Shown here piece after piece: positions 1-9,809 of a stretch of DNA of 64,000 nt. The notes below the pieces were generated by a model. That model was not told the origin of the DNA, made no database searches, and was given only the letters and a program-made list of their open reading frames with translations. This stretch comes from Heligmosomoides polygyrus polygyrus. Lineage: Eukaryota > Nematoda > Chromadorea > Rhabditida > Heligmosomidae. Where the stretch lies: assembly GCA_947396885.1 (NCBI GenBank), contig OX377206.1, forward strand, positions 10,594,778 to 10,658,777. Direction: 5' to 3'. Each line of letters opens with the position of its first letter. Position 1 is the first letter of the stretch. A program made the translations under genes and the position numbers.

Positions 1-162
1 AGTCAGCGCTTCATCCTTCAGGACAAGTCTGGTACCAATTCATCGACCTCGTAGGGATGGGAGGAATGGTTGGCATGGGCGGAAGATCCGAACCAGCGAC
101 CTGGAATCGTGTGCACGCGACAGGAGGCGCCTCCGCCGATTGCACTACCACGGGCCATGACT
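1..162 (-). repeat. tRNA-derived SINE, copy 1 (cut by window edge)
   Basis: Reverse-strand copy of the SINE seen best at 55943 and 42379. On the minus strand it shows the A-box-like segment near 150 and the B-box-like segment near 105, then the body with the 'TGGTACCAGACTTGTC' block. Its 3' part lies outside the window and it is moderately diverged. Confidence 0.8.
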
Positions 163-237
163 AAATGTTTTAGCAAAAGTAAATAATAGTGTAATATAGA
201 TAAAAATAAGAAATATAAGCACTATTAATAAATGTTT

Positions 238-1094
238 ATCATTTTCACGTCGAACTGAACACTTTTCAAATCTAATTGGACACTCTTCTAGGCTAGCATA
301 AGATTTTTGAAATCAAAACGAACTCTTCCAAATTGAAATGAACTTTTTCTTCTCTCCGAAAAGTTCGAATAATTTGTTTGTCGAATAAAAATTTTAGTAT
401 GAGTTCTTCAAGTGTTAGTATTGTGTACTGTGTAGTATTTATAATTTTAGTATGATTTTTTGAAGTTTTATTTTCTCTACTCAATAAGCATTGTTTGAAA
501 TCTTATAAAATTTTTATTCTTAGAGGAAAAGTACTGTTTTTAGATTTGATCTGAAGAAGAAGGCGGTCATTTTGTGTTACCAAATAAAGATTACGCCATG
601 CCCTCGTCCATTTTTATTCGATTGATAGCAAAATTTCTGTTTGCATTGAGTTTGACACCTGTCAACGATACAACAAAAACCACTTTAAAACTGTAAAAAC
701 ACACATATCCTCACTTTCCTGGTTCATGTAACTGGCATTACGCCAACTTATTGAGCGCATGGCGCGATCTTATCTTTCAATACGCTGTATGCATGTTTTT
801 TGCTGCGCTTCACGACAAATTTTAATTTATTATTTTTTCTCTAAAATTAAAAATTTTACAAAATCGTCCCACTTGTTGGGGCAGGTGAACTACAAAACTT
901 CTAAAAATGTTATTCCAAATTTTCCTTGAACGAAAATCTTTCTCTAACCATCTTACTGAATCTGTAAGTTAACCTACCTGTCTGAAGATTGTTTTGATAT
1001 GGAAGAATTCGCTTTACTTTCAAAGGTCTTATGGCCAGCTAAAAAGAGAGCCAAGTTTCATTTGAAAATCGTCCAATTCGACGTGAAAATGGCA
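238..1094. mobile_element. TA-type hairpin element, copy A
   Basis: Both ends carry the same long imperfect inverted repeat. The left end reads CATTTTCACGTCGAACTG and the right end is its complement near 1080-1094. Inside each arm, a roughly 20-bp phrase (ACTTTTCAAATCNAATTGG) is repeated. No transposase is seen, so it is a non-autonomous DNA element. Copies or fragments lie at 3160, 6929 and 13150; the best-preserved ends, at 6929/8897, are flanked by TA, which suggests Tc1/mariner mobilisation. Confidence 0.7.
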
Positions 1095-1161
1095 TAAATA
1101 AAGAATTAGTTAGGAATGCTTTCCGTTAGATGCTAATTCGGTTTCGCTACAAGTAGTGTAA

Positions 1162-1295
1162 GGCCCTGTTTAGTGTACGCGCGACGCGCGACGCGATGCC
1201 ATGTGTAGTGGCCGAATTGATCAATAGCATCGCTCGATCAATTTGGCCACTACGCATGCATAGCGTCGCGCGTCGCATGCACACTAAACAAGGTC
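1162..1295. mobile_element. Palindromic MITE, TWA-type (GGCCCTGTTTAGTG ends)
   Basis: A 134-bp near-palindrome flanked by TAA on both sides (1159-1161 and 1296-1298), the 3-bp TWA target duplication typical of PIF/Harbinger elements. The arms are CpG-rich (GCGACGCGCGACGCG) and the centre carries the AATTGATCNA/GGCCACTA core shared by several elements in this window. Confidence 0.8.
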
Positions 1296-1298
1296 TAA

Positions 1299-2589
1299 TA
1301 TATATTGGCTCTTGACAGGTGCATCGCTTGCTTTTCACATCAATTTTTCCAACATGCGGCGAATATTTACACCAACGCCGACCGCATTTTATGGCCATTC
1401 ATAAACCCCTCGACTGTTACAACTGTCCGAGGTTTCTATTCTGTCCGTTCGGATTATAGCACACTTCCACTAAGCTCTTTAGTGCTATCTTGAATGACTT
1501 CTTGACGTTTCCATTCATGGCCGCAAAAACATGAACGTGTGTCGCGGAAACGTGACGTTTTGCCGTGAAAATTTGAAATTCTATGTCGATTATTCACTGT
1601 TCGCAGAGGCGCCGACGAAGGCGAAGAAAATTTTCAACAACATTGCCAAGGAGTTGTACTAACTACCTATTGATTGCCGATAAATCACTGTGATGTTCTC
1701 AGGATGACAGGTGGCGTCTGGTCTGCTCATCGTTGCAAGTGGCGCACAGGTGCGGTCCATTTGTCATCTTTCGTTCGGGTGGTAGATCTGTAGCGGTGCA
1801 AGTAATGGGCGATAGTATTTTAGGAAGAGGTGGTGTGTAGGTGGCAAGTTGGCGTCGGGTTGAACAATAGGCGTTCAGTCGGCGCTTCGGTGTTGAATAC
1901 ACTCACCTCCCATTACACCTTCACTATCGTCCTTAATCAGCGTGTTGGTTGTGTTCCATAGTATCCGTGTGATTCATGCCATTCCTCTTCTCCACGGCAA
2001 TCTGCACACATTCACAATGCGATAGGGTATGTTATTCTTAGTATTTGCCCGACCAGAACTCTCTGAATAACCTAACTCCACTCTCAGACATGTGCACAAC
2101 CAAAATCCGAAAAAGTCTCTCACACCAAAATTGCCACGCGGGCTACTTCGGCGGTACCTCAAACTTGGGTAATTAAACTTTTATTTAACAACTAAAGCAA
2201 ATAAATAACAACTAAAAAACACAACTCTCGAGCTCCGGAGGCTTCTTTTATAGAGGCTAAGAAGTCGGAGCTGACTGGTATGGTAAACAGATGTAAACAT
2301 GATAAACAAATGTTTGTGAAATGTTTTCAAATTCCTCAACAGATCAGCCTACTGATAGCGAAACAAACGGATACGTGATGAACCATCCATACATATGAAA
2401 TCGACCATGTTACAGCAATACACCGTAAATCTACCAAAACTGTTATACAAAAGAATAGAGGAATCTCTATACCGAAGGTGAATCATGTTTGTAGGAGGTT
2501 GCTAAGAAACATACTACACCACTATTGAACCCGGTGGGTCAGGAAATCATTCGAATAGAACTTCAAAAGAGTACATAGGAAGATTTGCA
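1299..2589. other. Intergenic, no gene recognised
   Basis: Both strands were read. Short open frames exist (for example 1974-2162 minus) but none shows a recognisable domain or convincing splice structure. A GTGAGT donor-like site follows 1905 on the minus strand but lacks a supported exon. Confidence 0.5.
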
Positions 2590-2750
2590 GGTACATGTCG
2601 CGAAGACGCACCGCAGGGGTGCGAGAACGCGCCATTGCTTCTTCCATAACCGCGCAGCCAATCAGGAGCTGCCCCAGCCCCATGGGCATGTCACATGATT
2701 GACTACCACGAGTTCCCGCACCCCTGCGGTGCGCCTTCGCGACATGTACC
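2590..2750. mobile_element. Palindromic MITE with GGTACATGTCGCGAAG ends
   Basis: The inverted termini GGTACATGTCGCGAAG occur at 2590 and, complemented, end at 2750. The GC-rich arms repeat CGCACCGCAGGGGTGCG and its complement. A second member is at 60517-60719. No coding capacity. Confidence 0.8.
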
Positions 2751-3087
2751 AATCCACATTGCCAAAACCTAGCTACACAAGAATCGATATGTGAACAACA
2801 GGACTGAACTTCTAAATGAAATTGGAGTTACACTCATGCTCAAGTATTACAACAAATCTGGGACACGATGCTGATTTCCAAAAAAAAAATGGTTGAAACG
2901 CTGGACAAATCCAAAAAAGCTACAAAGGGTTTATCTATTTATTTATTCGTTTAATTATTTATTTATCTTGTTCATGAATATTACGGTGCGCTTCTATTGA
3001 TAGTAAATCTAGATTAGGGTGCTGATTTCCAACAAAAGTTAGTTTAAAAAACTATACAAATCCAAGAAAGAAGCTACAAAGGGTTAT

Positions 3088-3121
3088 TCACATATTTATT
3101 TATTTATTTATTTATTTATTT
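3088..3121. repeat. (TTTA)n microsatellite
   Basis: Tandem TTTA array. A second one lies at 3690-3733, and a related interrupted stretch at 2930-2965. Confidence 0.9.
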
Positions 3122-3159
3122 TAACACAATTGCTCAAGTCTGGAGCGGTTGGTATAGAG

Positions 3160-3575
3160 GCTACGTGTTGTTACACATATCCTCGCTTTGATGGCTTATG
3201 CAAGTGGCATTTACACTATGAATCAAGTAAAAGTTACTGCGAACTTTTTGAGTGCATGGCGCGATTTGATTCTTTGATGCTTCTTTGCTGTCTTTTAAGA
3301 CATTTTAATTTACTATTTTCTTCTAAGAAATCATTGCACTTTTTGGGGTAGATAAACCAAAAAATTTCAAAAATGTTGTACAAAATTTTCCCTGAACAAA
3401 GATTTTTCTAATCATCTTATTGAATCGGTAATTTAACCTCTGTGAAAGTCATTTCCATATGGAAGAGTTCGCTTTGATTTCAAATTTGTTCATTTTTTTC
3501 AATTTGTTCCGATTTCAAAAGTCTTAAAGCTAGCTCAAAAGAGTGTCCAATTTGATTTGAAAAGTGTTTTTTGCG
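3160..3575. mobile_element. TA-type hairpin element, partial copy B
   Basis: Matches the right half of copy A in order: ACACATATCCTC, the GCATGGCGCGAT block, the TTTAATTTA stretch and the terminal GAGTGTCCAATTTGATTTG. The left terminus is missing. The right end runs straight into the tRNA-like sequence at 3582. Confidence 0.6.
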
Positions 3576-3581
3576 ATCAAA

Positions 3582-3653
3582 ACTCCGGTGGTGTAAGGCA
3601 TAGCATCGCTGCCTGGAAAACAGAAGGTGCGGGTTCAAGTCCCGCCTGGCGCA
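3582..3653 (+). ncRNA. tRNA-like sequence (probable pseudogene or SINE head)
   Basis: Aligns over its length with the 74-nt tRNA-like unit at 62976-63049. It keeps the T-arm (GCGGG, loop TTCAAGT, CCCGC), the 3' acceptor strand CTGGCGC and the 3' flank AAAACAT...TGTGACA. The 5' acceptor strand is damaged. The anticodon loop reads CTGGAAA (T33, would-be anticodon GGA) and only three stem pairs form. It is probably a dead copy of a mobile tRNA-derived unit, not a working tRNA gene. Confidence 0.55.
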
Positions 3654-3689
3654 AATAGTTTTTACCTCAGCAAAACATACTGTGACAAC

Positions 3690-3693
3690 GTAT

Positions 3694-3728
<35 letters not shown>

Positions 3729-3733
3729 TTATT
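3690..3733. repeat. (TTTA)n microsatellite
   Basis: About eleven TTTA units just downstream of the tRNA-like sequence. Confidence 0.9.
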
Positions 3734-4190
3734 TTTATTATTGCTCTCAGGAGTGCTTGGTGCTCTTTACAATCGACCCTTTCAGCAAGGGCATTCTGAA
3801 TGCTAGATATGGTTGATTCCGTCTGACCTTGTTGTACTGTCGATGCATCCCAATTAAACGCCGAGGTTGGCGCATCAAGAAAAGGGTTTATGGCTCGCAG
3901 ATATTTTTCTCGATAAAAATTCATTAGTGATAGCCCAATTTATTCAAACGGCTCCACGGCTCTCCATTCTTATCGTTTGGCTTTATCGAAGCAGACGCAT
4001 GCAGCCAGAGTCGAGGTTTTGGTTTTGATTCGGGTCCCGCCCAGGTCACATGAGAATTACATCTCTATGAGATCGGTGACAAACCTGTCTGGGATGGATG
4101 AGACGTTGACTTGTATATTGGGTATACCTTAGTTCATTTTATGGCTATATATTAGCCCATAAAATATATGTATATCCTATATATATTTTA

Positions 4191-4450
4191 TGGGCGCTTG
4201 GAGCGCAGTCGGAGGAGGCGCCGGCTGTCGCCTGCATCCGATACCATGTTCCTGGTTCGGATTTCCCGCCCAGGCCAAACAAGCCTTCCATCCCTCCGGC
4301 GTCGGTGAATTGGTATCAGACGTGTCTGGGAAGGATAAAGCGCTGACTTGTTCATCGGCTGGCCACCGCAAGTCATTGTATGGCCAAATACGCATTCAAC
4401 TCGCCTCCACGACATCCCGTAGGAGTAGAATGCATGGCGCATCGAGGAAT
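4191..4450 (+). repeat. tRNA-derived SINE, copy 2
   Basis: The A-box region GAGCGCAGTCGGAGGAGG and B-box region CCTGGTTCGGATTTCC are followed by the family body. The 3' TCCTTTA tail is lost near 4450. Confidence 0.85.
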
Positions 4451-4625
4451 GCTCAAGTTTTCCTCCTACGCATCGAGTTCCAGTTGCTAAAACGCAAGTC
4501 GGATCTGATTTTCTAATATAGCGAACAGTTGGTGATTTCAATCTGCTGTTTGGTAAACGTGAAGACATGAGATGGTTATCTGTACTGGCCTGTGAGAAAT
4601 TTACCATGGCTTAAGCACTATGTAA

Positions 4626-4758
4626 GGCCCGTCTAGACTTCGACGCCGAGCGACGCGACGCCACGTATAGTGGCCATATTGATTGGGCGACGCGATCAAT
4701 CAATTTGGCAACTTTACTTTCCGTCGCGTCGTTTGGCGTCGGAAGTATAAACGGGGCC
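4626..4758. mobile_element. Palindromic MITE, TWA-type
   Basis: GGCCCGTCTAGACTTCGACG at the left and a complementary AAGTATAAACGGGGCC at the right, flanked by TAA and TAT. The centre carries the GTGGCCATATTGATTG core shared with other copies. Confidence 0.75.
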
Positions 4759-5662
4759 TATAGGTGTGTATGTAGTTATTAGGTGCTGTATTACACGGGC
4801 AACTGCTCTACAATGTCACTGGTTCTTCTGCCCTTTTAGAGTTGCAGGTGTTCACCGATTTTTGTTGTTTCTTCATTATTTTTAGAGTTCTAGATTTTTA
4901 AAGACTATTGTCTTTGTCCAATAAATAAACAGTGAACAATAAACATGTGGTCAATTTTGACACGGCGGAGGGGGAGGGTTTTCGGGCCACATCCGGAAAT
5001 TCTTTCTACGCCCACTGGCCCGATTCCCTTATAAAACGATCATCTCAATGAACTTGAGGAGATTTCAGACCTGATTTTTAATCTTAGCCAACAAGCCAGT
5101 CGTCAAACTCATCAGATGACCTTCGTCGGTACCCTGGCCAGCTGATGCGGTTGTTCTTGCAGAATTTCAGCTGACGCTTGTCACCACCAGCACTGACAAT
5201 CATTGTGTACGTCGTCAGCCAGGCTAATTAGCTGGTTGGGGCTCAGCGGATCAGCTCTCATCAGCCGGATTCATTATCAGCAACGCACACCTATTACTAA
5301 CCTAGTTACCAGTCGCCGAAGCGCACTCGTCTCGACATCTAGCCATCAGCTACCATCGTATCATACTCTCCAGTAGACATTGGATACGACGCCTATTTGG
5401 ATAATTCGGAACCGTCATTTTTTCCAAATGTTGGCTAAAAGGATTGTGCGAATAATGGTATTTTCGAAAAGTTCGAATCTTACAAGGAGAGCCTTTAAAC
5501 TGGCAGTGAGCTTTTGCGATGCAGTTTTTGCAGGATGTAGGGAGTGCGGGGAGTCCAAAACCATAGTTACTTTTTTCGGAATGCTCTTCTGTGGTCGAAA
5601 AAAATCTGTGTGGACGCGTGAGCGCGAAGTTCCTGAAACCCTCCTGCCACGCATCCCAATGT

Positions 5663-5734
5663 GGTCGGTTGGCGTAGGGGTAGTTTTGTAACTTCATGGG
5701 TGCATGGTCGTGGGTTCGATTCCCCCTGCCTTGA
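5663..5734 (+). ncRNA. tRNA-like sequence, left arm of F1
   Basis: A-box-like TTGGCGTAGGGGTAG is followed about 35 nt later by GGTTCGATTCC, an exact match to the Pol III B-box consensus. The cloverleaf is poor: the acceptor strands do not pair well. Probably a tRNA-derived promoter relic. Confidence 0.55.
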
Positions 5735-6240
5735 TGTTTTTGCGTTTGGCTACTTATCTTCAGTGGGACCCCTTATCCCCACTTTCAACACATTTTTGAA
5801 CAAAAACACGGCGACAAATGTCGTTTACGTTTACCGAGCTTCTTGAAAGTGGAAAGGTGAGAATTTCTGACTACCAGTTTAAGCAAGCAAAAAACTGATG
5901 CCAGATTCGTGATCAGCACCCCAAATAACCCATATGCATAAAGTTTGAGCACAATTGGTTCATCCGACCTCACCACCCTCACTGATCCTGGAACCTAGAG
6001 CGGGCTTTGCACCTCGCTTTTCATGGTCAAACAAGGGCGGTCATTGAGGTGTGAGGCCATTCGAGGTGAAAACCAATCAAATACATCAAAAACTCAAAAC
6101 AGGAAGTCAAAAATTCTCGCCTTTCCACTTTCAAAGAGCTCGATGAACGTAGACGACTTTTGTTGTCGTGTTTTTGTTCAAAAATGTGTTGGAAATGGGG
6201 TAAAGAGTCCCACTAGCGATAAATCCCAAATCGCAAAAAC

Positions 6241-6312
6241 ACCAGTGTAGAGGAATCGAACTCACGACCATGCTCCTGTGAAGTACAATGCTCCCACTAC
6301 GCCAACCGACCA
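6241..6312 (-). ncRNA. tRNA-like sequence, right arm of F1
   Basis: Inverted counterpart of 5663-5734. On the minus strand it keeps TTGGCGTAGTGGGAG and GAGTTCGATTCC, and differs at scattered positions, so the arms have diverged since formation. Confidence 0.5.
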
Positions 6313-7542
6313 GGTTGGGCCGCGTGGCAGCAGGGCGTCATGAACTTCGCGCTCAAGCGTTCACACGCTTTCTTTCGACCACATAAGAGCATTCCGAAAA
6401 AAGTAGCTATGGTTTTGGACTTCCCTCACCTGACCCTACATCATGTAAAAATTGCATCGTAAAAGCTCACTGCCAGTTTGGAGGCTCCCTTTGTTAGAGC
6501 GATTCAAATCGCGGTGATTTTCACCAAATCGGATTAACGGATAATTCAGATGATGAAGCCAGTTATTCGGTCATCAAAAAATCCGTCCTTGTTAAAACTG
6601 CTCTTATTCGATTCATCCCAAGATCCGGAGTTTTCAAAAATGCCATTATTTGCTCAATCCCTTTAACCGGGTTTGAAAAAAAAAATTACGGATTCGCATT
6701 ATTCGGATCAGCAATGTCTACTCTCCAGTACGATTGGCAACAATACTGGCTCCACTAATAACTTTGCAGTCGAGGGCGGCTACTGAAAAAGTCAGATGAA
6801 TGCACTTGGGAACTTTACACCAGTATGATTAATCCACTATTCTACGGCCATCACACCAGTACTAACAGTTCTCTATTATACTCGTCTAGTGAGAGAATCT
6901 TCTGTTCCTCATATTTTCACAAAATATACCATTTTCACGTCAAACTGGACTCTTTTCAAACTAAATTGGGAACTTTTCAAATTAAGTTGGTCACTTTTCA
7001 TGTCAAACTGGACACTTTTAAAATCAAATTGATCATTTTTCAAATCACATTCCACACTTTTCGAATCATGTTGTGGACCTTTGAACATCAAATTCACTTC
7101 TTTTCAAGTCAAATTGGACACTAAGCTAAACTAAGACTCTGAAATCAATGCGAGCTCTTCCAAATTAAAATAACCCTCAGACAGGTTTAACTAAAACTCG
7201 CTAAGATAGTTAGGATGATTCCTTTTTTAAGTAACATTTAGCATGACATTCTTTGAATTTTTCTAGTTCACCTGCCCCAGAAAGTGTAATAGTTTTACAT
7301 TTTTTGAGAAAATTAGAAAATTAAATTTTGCTTTAAAGAGCACAAAGGCTACAATCATTTAGCTCATTTAACGATCAGATCGCGCCATGCACTCGGAAAG
7401 CTCGTCGCGATTTTTACTTGACTAAAAGTGTAAAATCTGCTACATGAAGCATCAAAAGTGTTCTTTACAACCGTATTTGTTGTATCGTTTATCGGTGTGC
7501 AACTCCATGCTAGCAGAAATTTTTCTGTCAATCGAATAAAGG

Positions 7543-8288
7543 CGCGATCCCAATCGGGGGGGGGGGGGGCAGTCCATTATGAATTGTTAGTGTGGTAACT
7601 ACGCATCAATACATACAACATGCAATTCAACATATGAATGCCTTAACTTACCTGATCCCCTCCCTTGGAAATGTCCGAGCGTTAGGCTAAAGCATCAAAA
7701 AGATTTCATTATGAGACTATGCACGGCAGGGAGGTGGGGGGGGGGGGGGCACTATGCACGGCAGCATGGTTGTGATCCAAAACTCTATTTGCTTTGGAAA
7801 GAAATCGCAAACCGCTATGCACTAATTGATTGCGGTAGTGACGTTCCTTTAACTTGTTTTCGTGGTTTTATAGCATTGCAGTTGTTCCAGGTTTCTGTTC
7901 AATTTACTGTGTTTTCATTACTAACCCCCCCCCCCCCGTCTAGGAAAGCAATTTAGAAAACCGATTTTGGTATTGAAAGAACAGCAATTGATAATGTAGG
8001 CATATTTGCGTGGGTGAGTCTCTAGCGTACAATATTTTCTATTTGGTTACTGAAGCGTCGTCACTGCCATTTTTTCTATCGTTTCTTTTACTAGCGCTTT
8101 CTTCTCCATTCTCTTTTTTCTGCACATTGTTGTTTCTGCTTCTTTTTCCTCGAATTTAGTGCACGTCTTCTTGACGTATAGAATAAATAAATAAATAAAT
8201 ATATATATATATATATTTATATGTTGTGGTGCATGTGGCATTTTAGAAATTGGAGTGGACTCCCCCCCCCCCTCCCGATTGGGATTGC
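7543..8288. mobile_element. G-tract TIR element nested in copy C
   Basis: Left end CGATCCCAATCGGGG running into a 14-G tract. The right end is the complement, with an 11-C tract and CCCGATTGGGATTG. Two further homopolymer tracts lie inside (7736-7749 G, 7925-7937 C). The ends resemble the elements at 42158 and 57646. No transposase is seen. Confidence 0.6.
8180..8222. repeat. AT-rich (AAAT)n/(AT)n microsatellite
   Basis: AATAAATAAATAAATAAATA followed by an AT run, inside the nested element. Confidence 0.85.
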
Positions 8289-9580
8289 ACTGGAATTAAA
8301 ATCGCAACGTCTTGCACGAGAACAAGGCACAACCGCTTTCTTGTGGCAAGAAAAAATAGCCGCCTTTTTGCTCTTCAAAATGGATTTTAAACCATTATTT
8401 AAAAAAGATAATTTTATAAAATTTCGAACAAAGGTAAAAGTTCAGTTACTGCTAGGTGAATTGAAACTTCGAAAAAAGCATACTAAACTTTTTCTAGAAC
8501 AAAAAATTATTCTAACCTTTTGGAGCGTTTAGTCTCGTATAGAAGAAGCTCGTCTCGATTGCTTTGATGCTTTTATTTCAAAAGTCTTGGGATAGGTTAA
8601 AATACTGTGCAGTTTGATTTGAAGTGTCCAATTTGATGTGAAAGAACGCAATTCTTGGGAGAGTGTGCGTACTTATGACGATGAATTTTTCTCGCCCTTT
8701 TTCTCGTGGTAGACTTCATTATTCTGTTACAATCCTGTGGAACTGGCCTCTGCTAGGAAAGCGAAATACTCTACCCTACCCCAGGCTGTATACCGACAGT
8801 AACCAACCTTACCAAGGGCTGTACCCCCATTCCCGTGTTGCGCTGCGAAAAATGTCCAATTTAATTTGAAAAGCGCCTAATTCTACGTGAAAATGGTATC
8901 TATTGACAACTCAACTCAATCTCCCTACTTTCACTACCAGTACTTATCGCGTCTGCTCTACCGGTTTTTTCGCTACAACTGTACTAGTTACGCGGTTTTT
9001 GTTCTGAAAGCTTCCTTCCAGACATGCTACTTCCATCCAACAAGCAGTCGACGGCTCTGATTCTTCGAAGTCGAATGAAGCGTGAGTTGACAATTTCCGT
9101 GACATTTTGCCCGTTCAGACGTCATATGGGGCGCATTGGCCGCAGCCGCGTCGCCAACACGTTGCACAAGTCCGAACGTGTTCAGTGTTCCGCGAAATTT
9201 ACAGCGCTTGATTTCGTTTTTGCTCTGGAGTGAACGTTTCGGTGACGTTTTTGGCGATCGATAGCCGCTTTGTTTATTTATATCCAACGCTAGCAGTTGT
9301 GGATTGTTGTGGGAATGTCTGTGCACCTCTGTTAACGACCAGGGACGAGAAGCGTTGCACCCTCAGCTTGTTGTTCGAAATCAAGTCGCTCGTTGCTTCT
9401 GCGCTAGAATACGTGTTGCTTTTCGAAATTCGACTTCTTCTGACGGTGCTTGCCGTATGAGAATGCGACGGTGGATTCCCGTTGAAAAGTGCACATCTCC
9501 AAAGGCGCGTTACTGCTGCCGCCGCTGCTGCTGCCCTCTCGATCGTGCCTCATTCCAATGAGCACCCTAGCACCCTCCTA

Positions 9581-9617
9581 CTGCTGCTCTGCTGCTGCTG
9601 CTGCTACTGCTGCTGCT
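9581..9617 (+). repeat. CTG trinucleotide repeat upstream of sym-3
   Basis: About eleven interrupted CTG units, 145 bp upstream of the first coding exon. GCTGCCGCCGCTGCTGCTG at 9512-9535 adds to the same composition. Confidence 0.85.
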
Positions 9618-9709
9618 AACCTAGACTCCTCCCAATGCGCGTTCGTTCGCTTCCTGTAAAATAGCGTTTTTACATGGCCATTCCCGATGTCGTATGTGTG
9701 CTGGACGCG

Positions 9710-9726
9710 TCGCCTTTGCCTTTCAG
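9710..9726 (+). promoter_or_regulatory. sym-3: Candidate trans-splice or 5'UTR acceptor of sym-3
   Basis: The pyrimidine-rich GCCTTTGCCTTTCAG ends at 9726, 35 nt before the start codon at 9762. This spacing and the TTTCAG consensus fit a spliced-leader acceptor; a 5'UTR intron acceptor would look the same. Confidence 0.55.
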
Positions 9727-9761
9727 GTCGGTACCTCCTCATCGATTGGCTATGGCGTAAA

Positions 9762-9809
9762 ATGGCTTTTCTGAAGCGGAAAAAAGTCAAGTTCAGCGTC
9801 GATCTGCAG
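9762..9809 (+). CDS. sym-3: sym-3 exon 1 (start codon)
   Basis: Sixteen codons, [16 protein letters not shown], ending in CAG before a GTAATT donor, phase 0. This start was chosen because it matches the FAM102 N-terminus and lies just after the TTTCAG acceptor. Confidence 0.88.

Larger units (their letters stand above)
5483..6493. mobile_element. tRNA-armed foldback element F1
   Basis: A 1,011-bp inverted repeat with arms of roughly 400 bp. The ends are CAAGGAGAGCC (left) and the complement of CAAAGGGAGCC (right), with TTA directly outside both (5480-5482 and 6494-6496). Each arm carries a tRNA-like sequence pointing toward the centre (5663 plus, 6312 minus). The spacer holds the module CAGATTCGTGATCAGCACC also seen in the element at 48360. 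No transposase is present. The 3-bp TTA duplication suggests PIF/Harbinger mobilisation; F2 at 39538 is a relative. Confidence 0.75.
6929..8897. mobile_element. TA-type hairpin element, copy C, interrupted
   Basis: CCATTTTCACGTCAAACTGG at the left and its complement at the right, each flanked by TA. The left arm repeats a 20-23 bp phrase (CTTTTCAAATCAAATTGG with variants) about eight times. The copy is split by the G-tract element at 7543-8288; removing it restores the length seen in copy A. Confidence 0.75.

Noticed and set aside
4188..4607. Frames with NSPTPEGWKACLAWAGNP and similar text, recurring at 42290, 55757 and 55935
   Set aside because: They are translations of the SINE on its reverse strand and recur at every copy, so they are not genes.
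8047..8241. Lysine-rich minus-strand frame
   Set aside because: Low-complexity translation of an AT microsatellite inside a mobile element.
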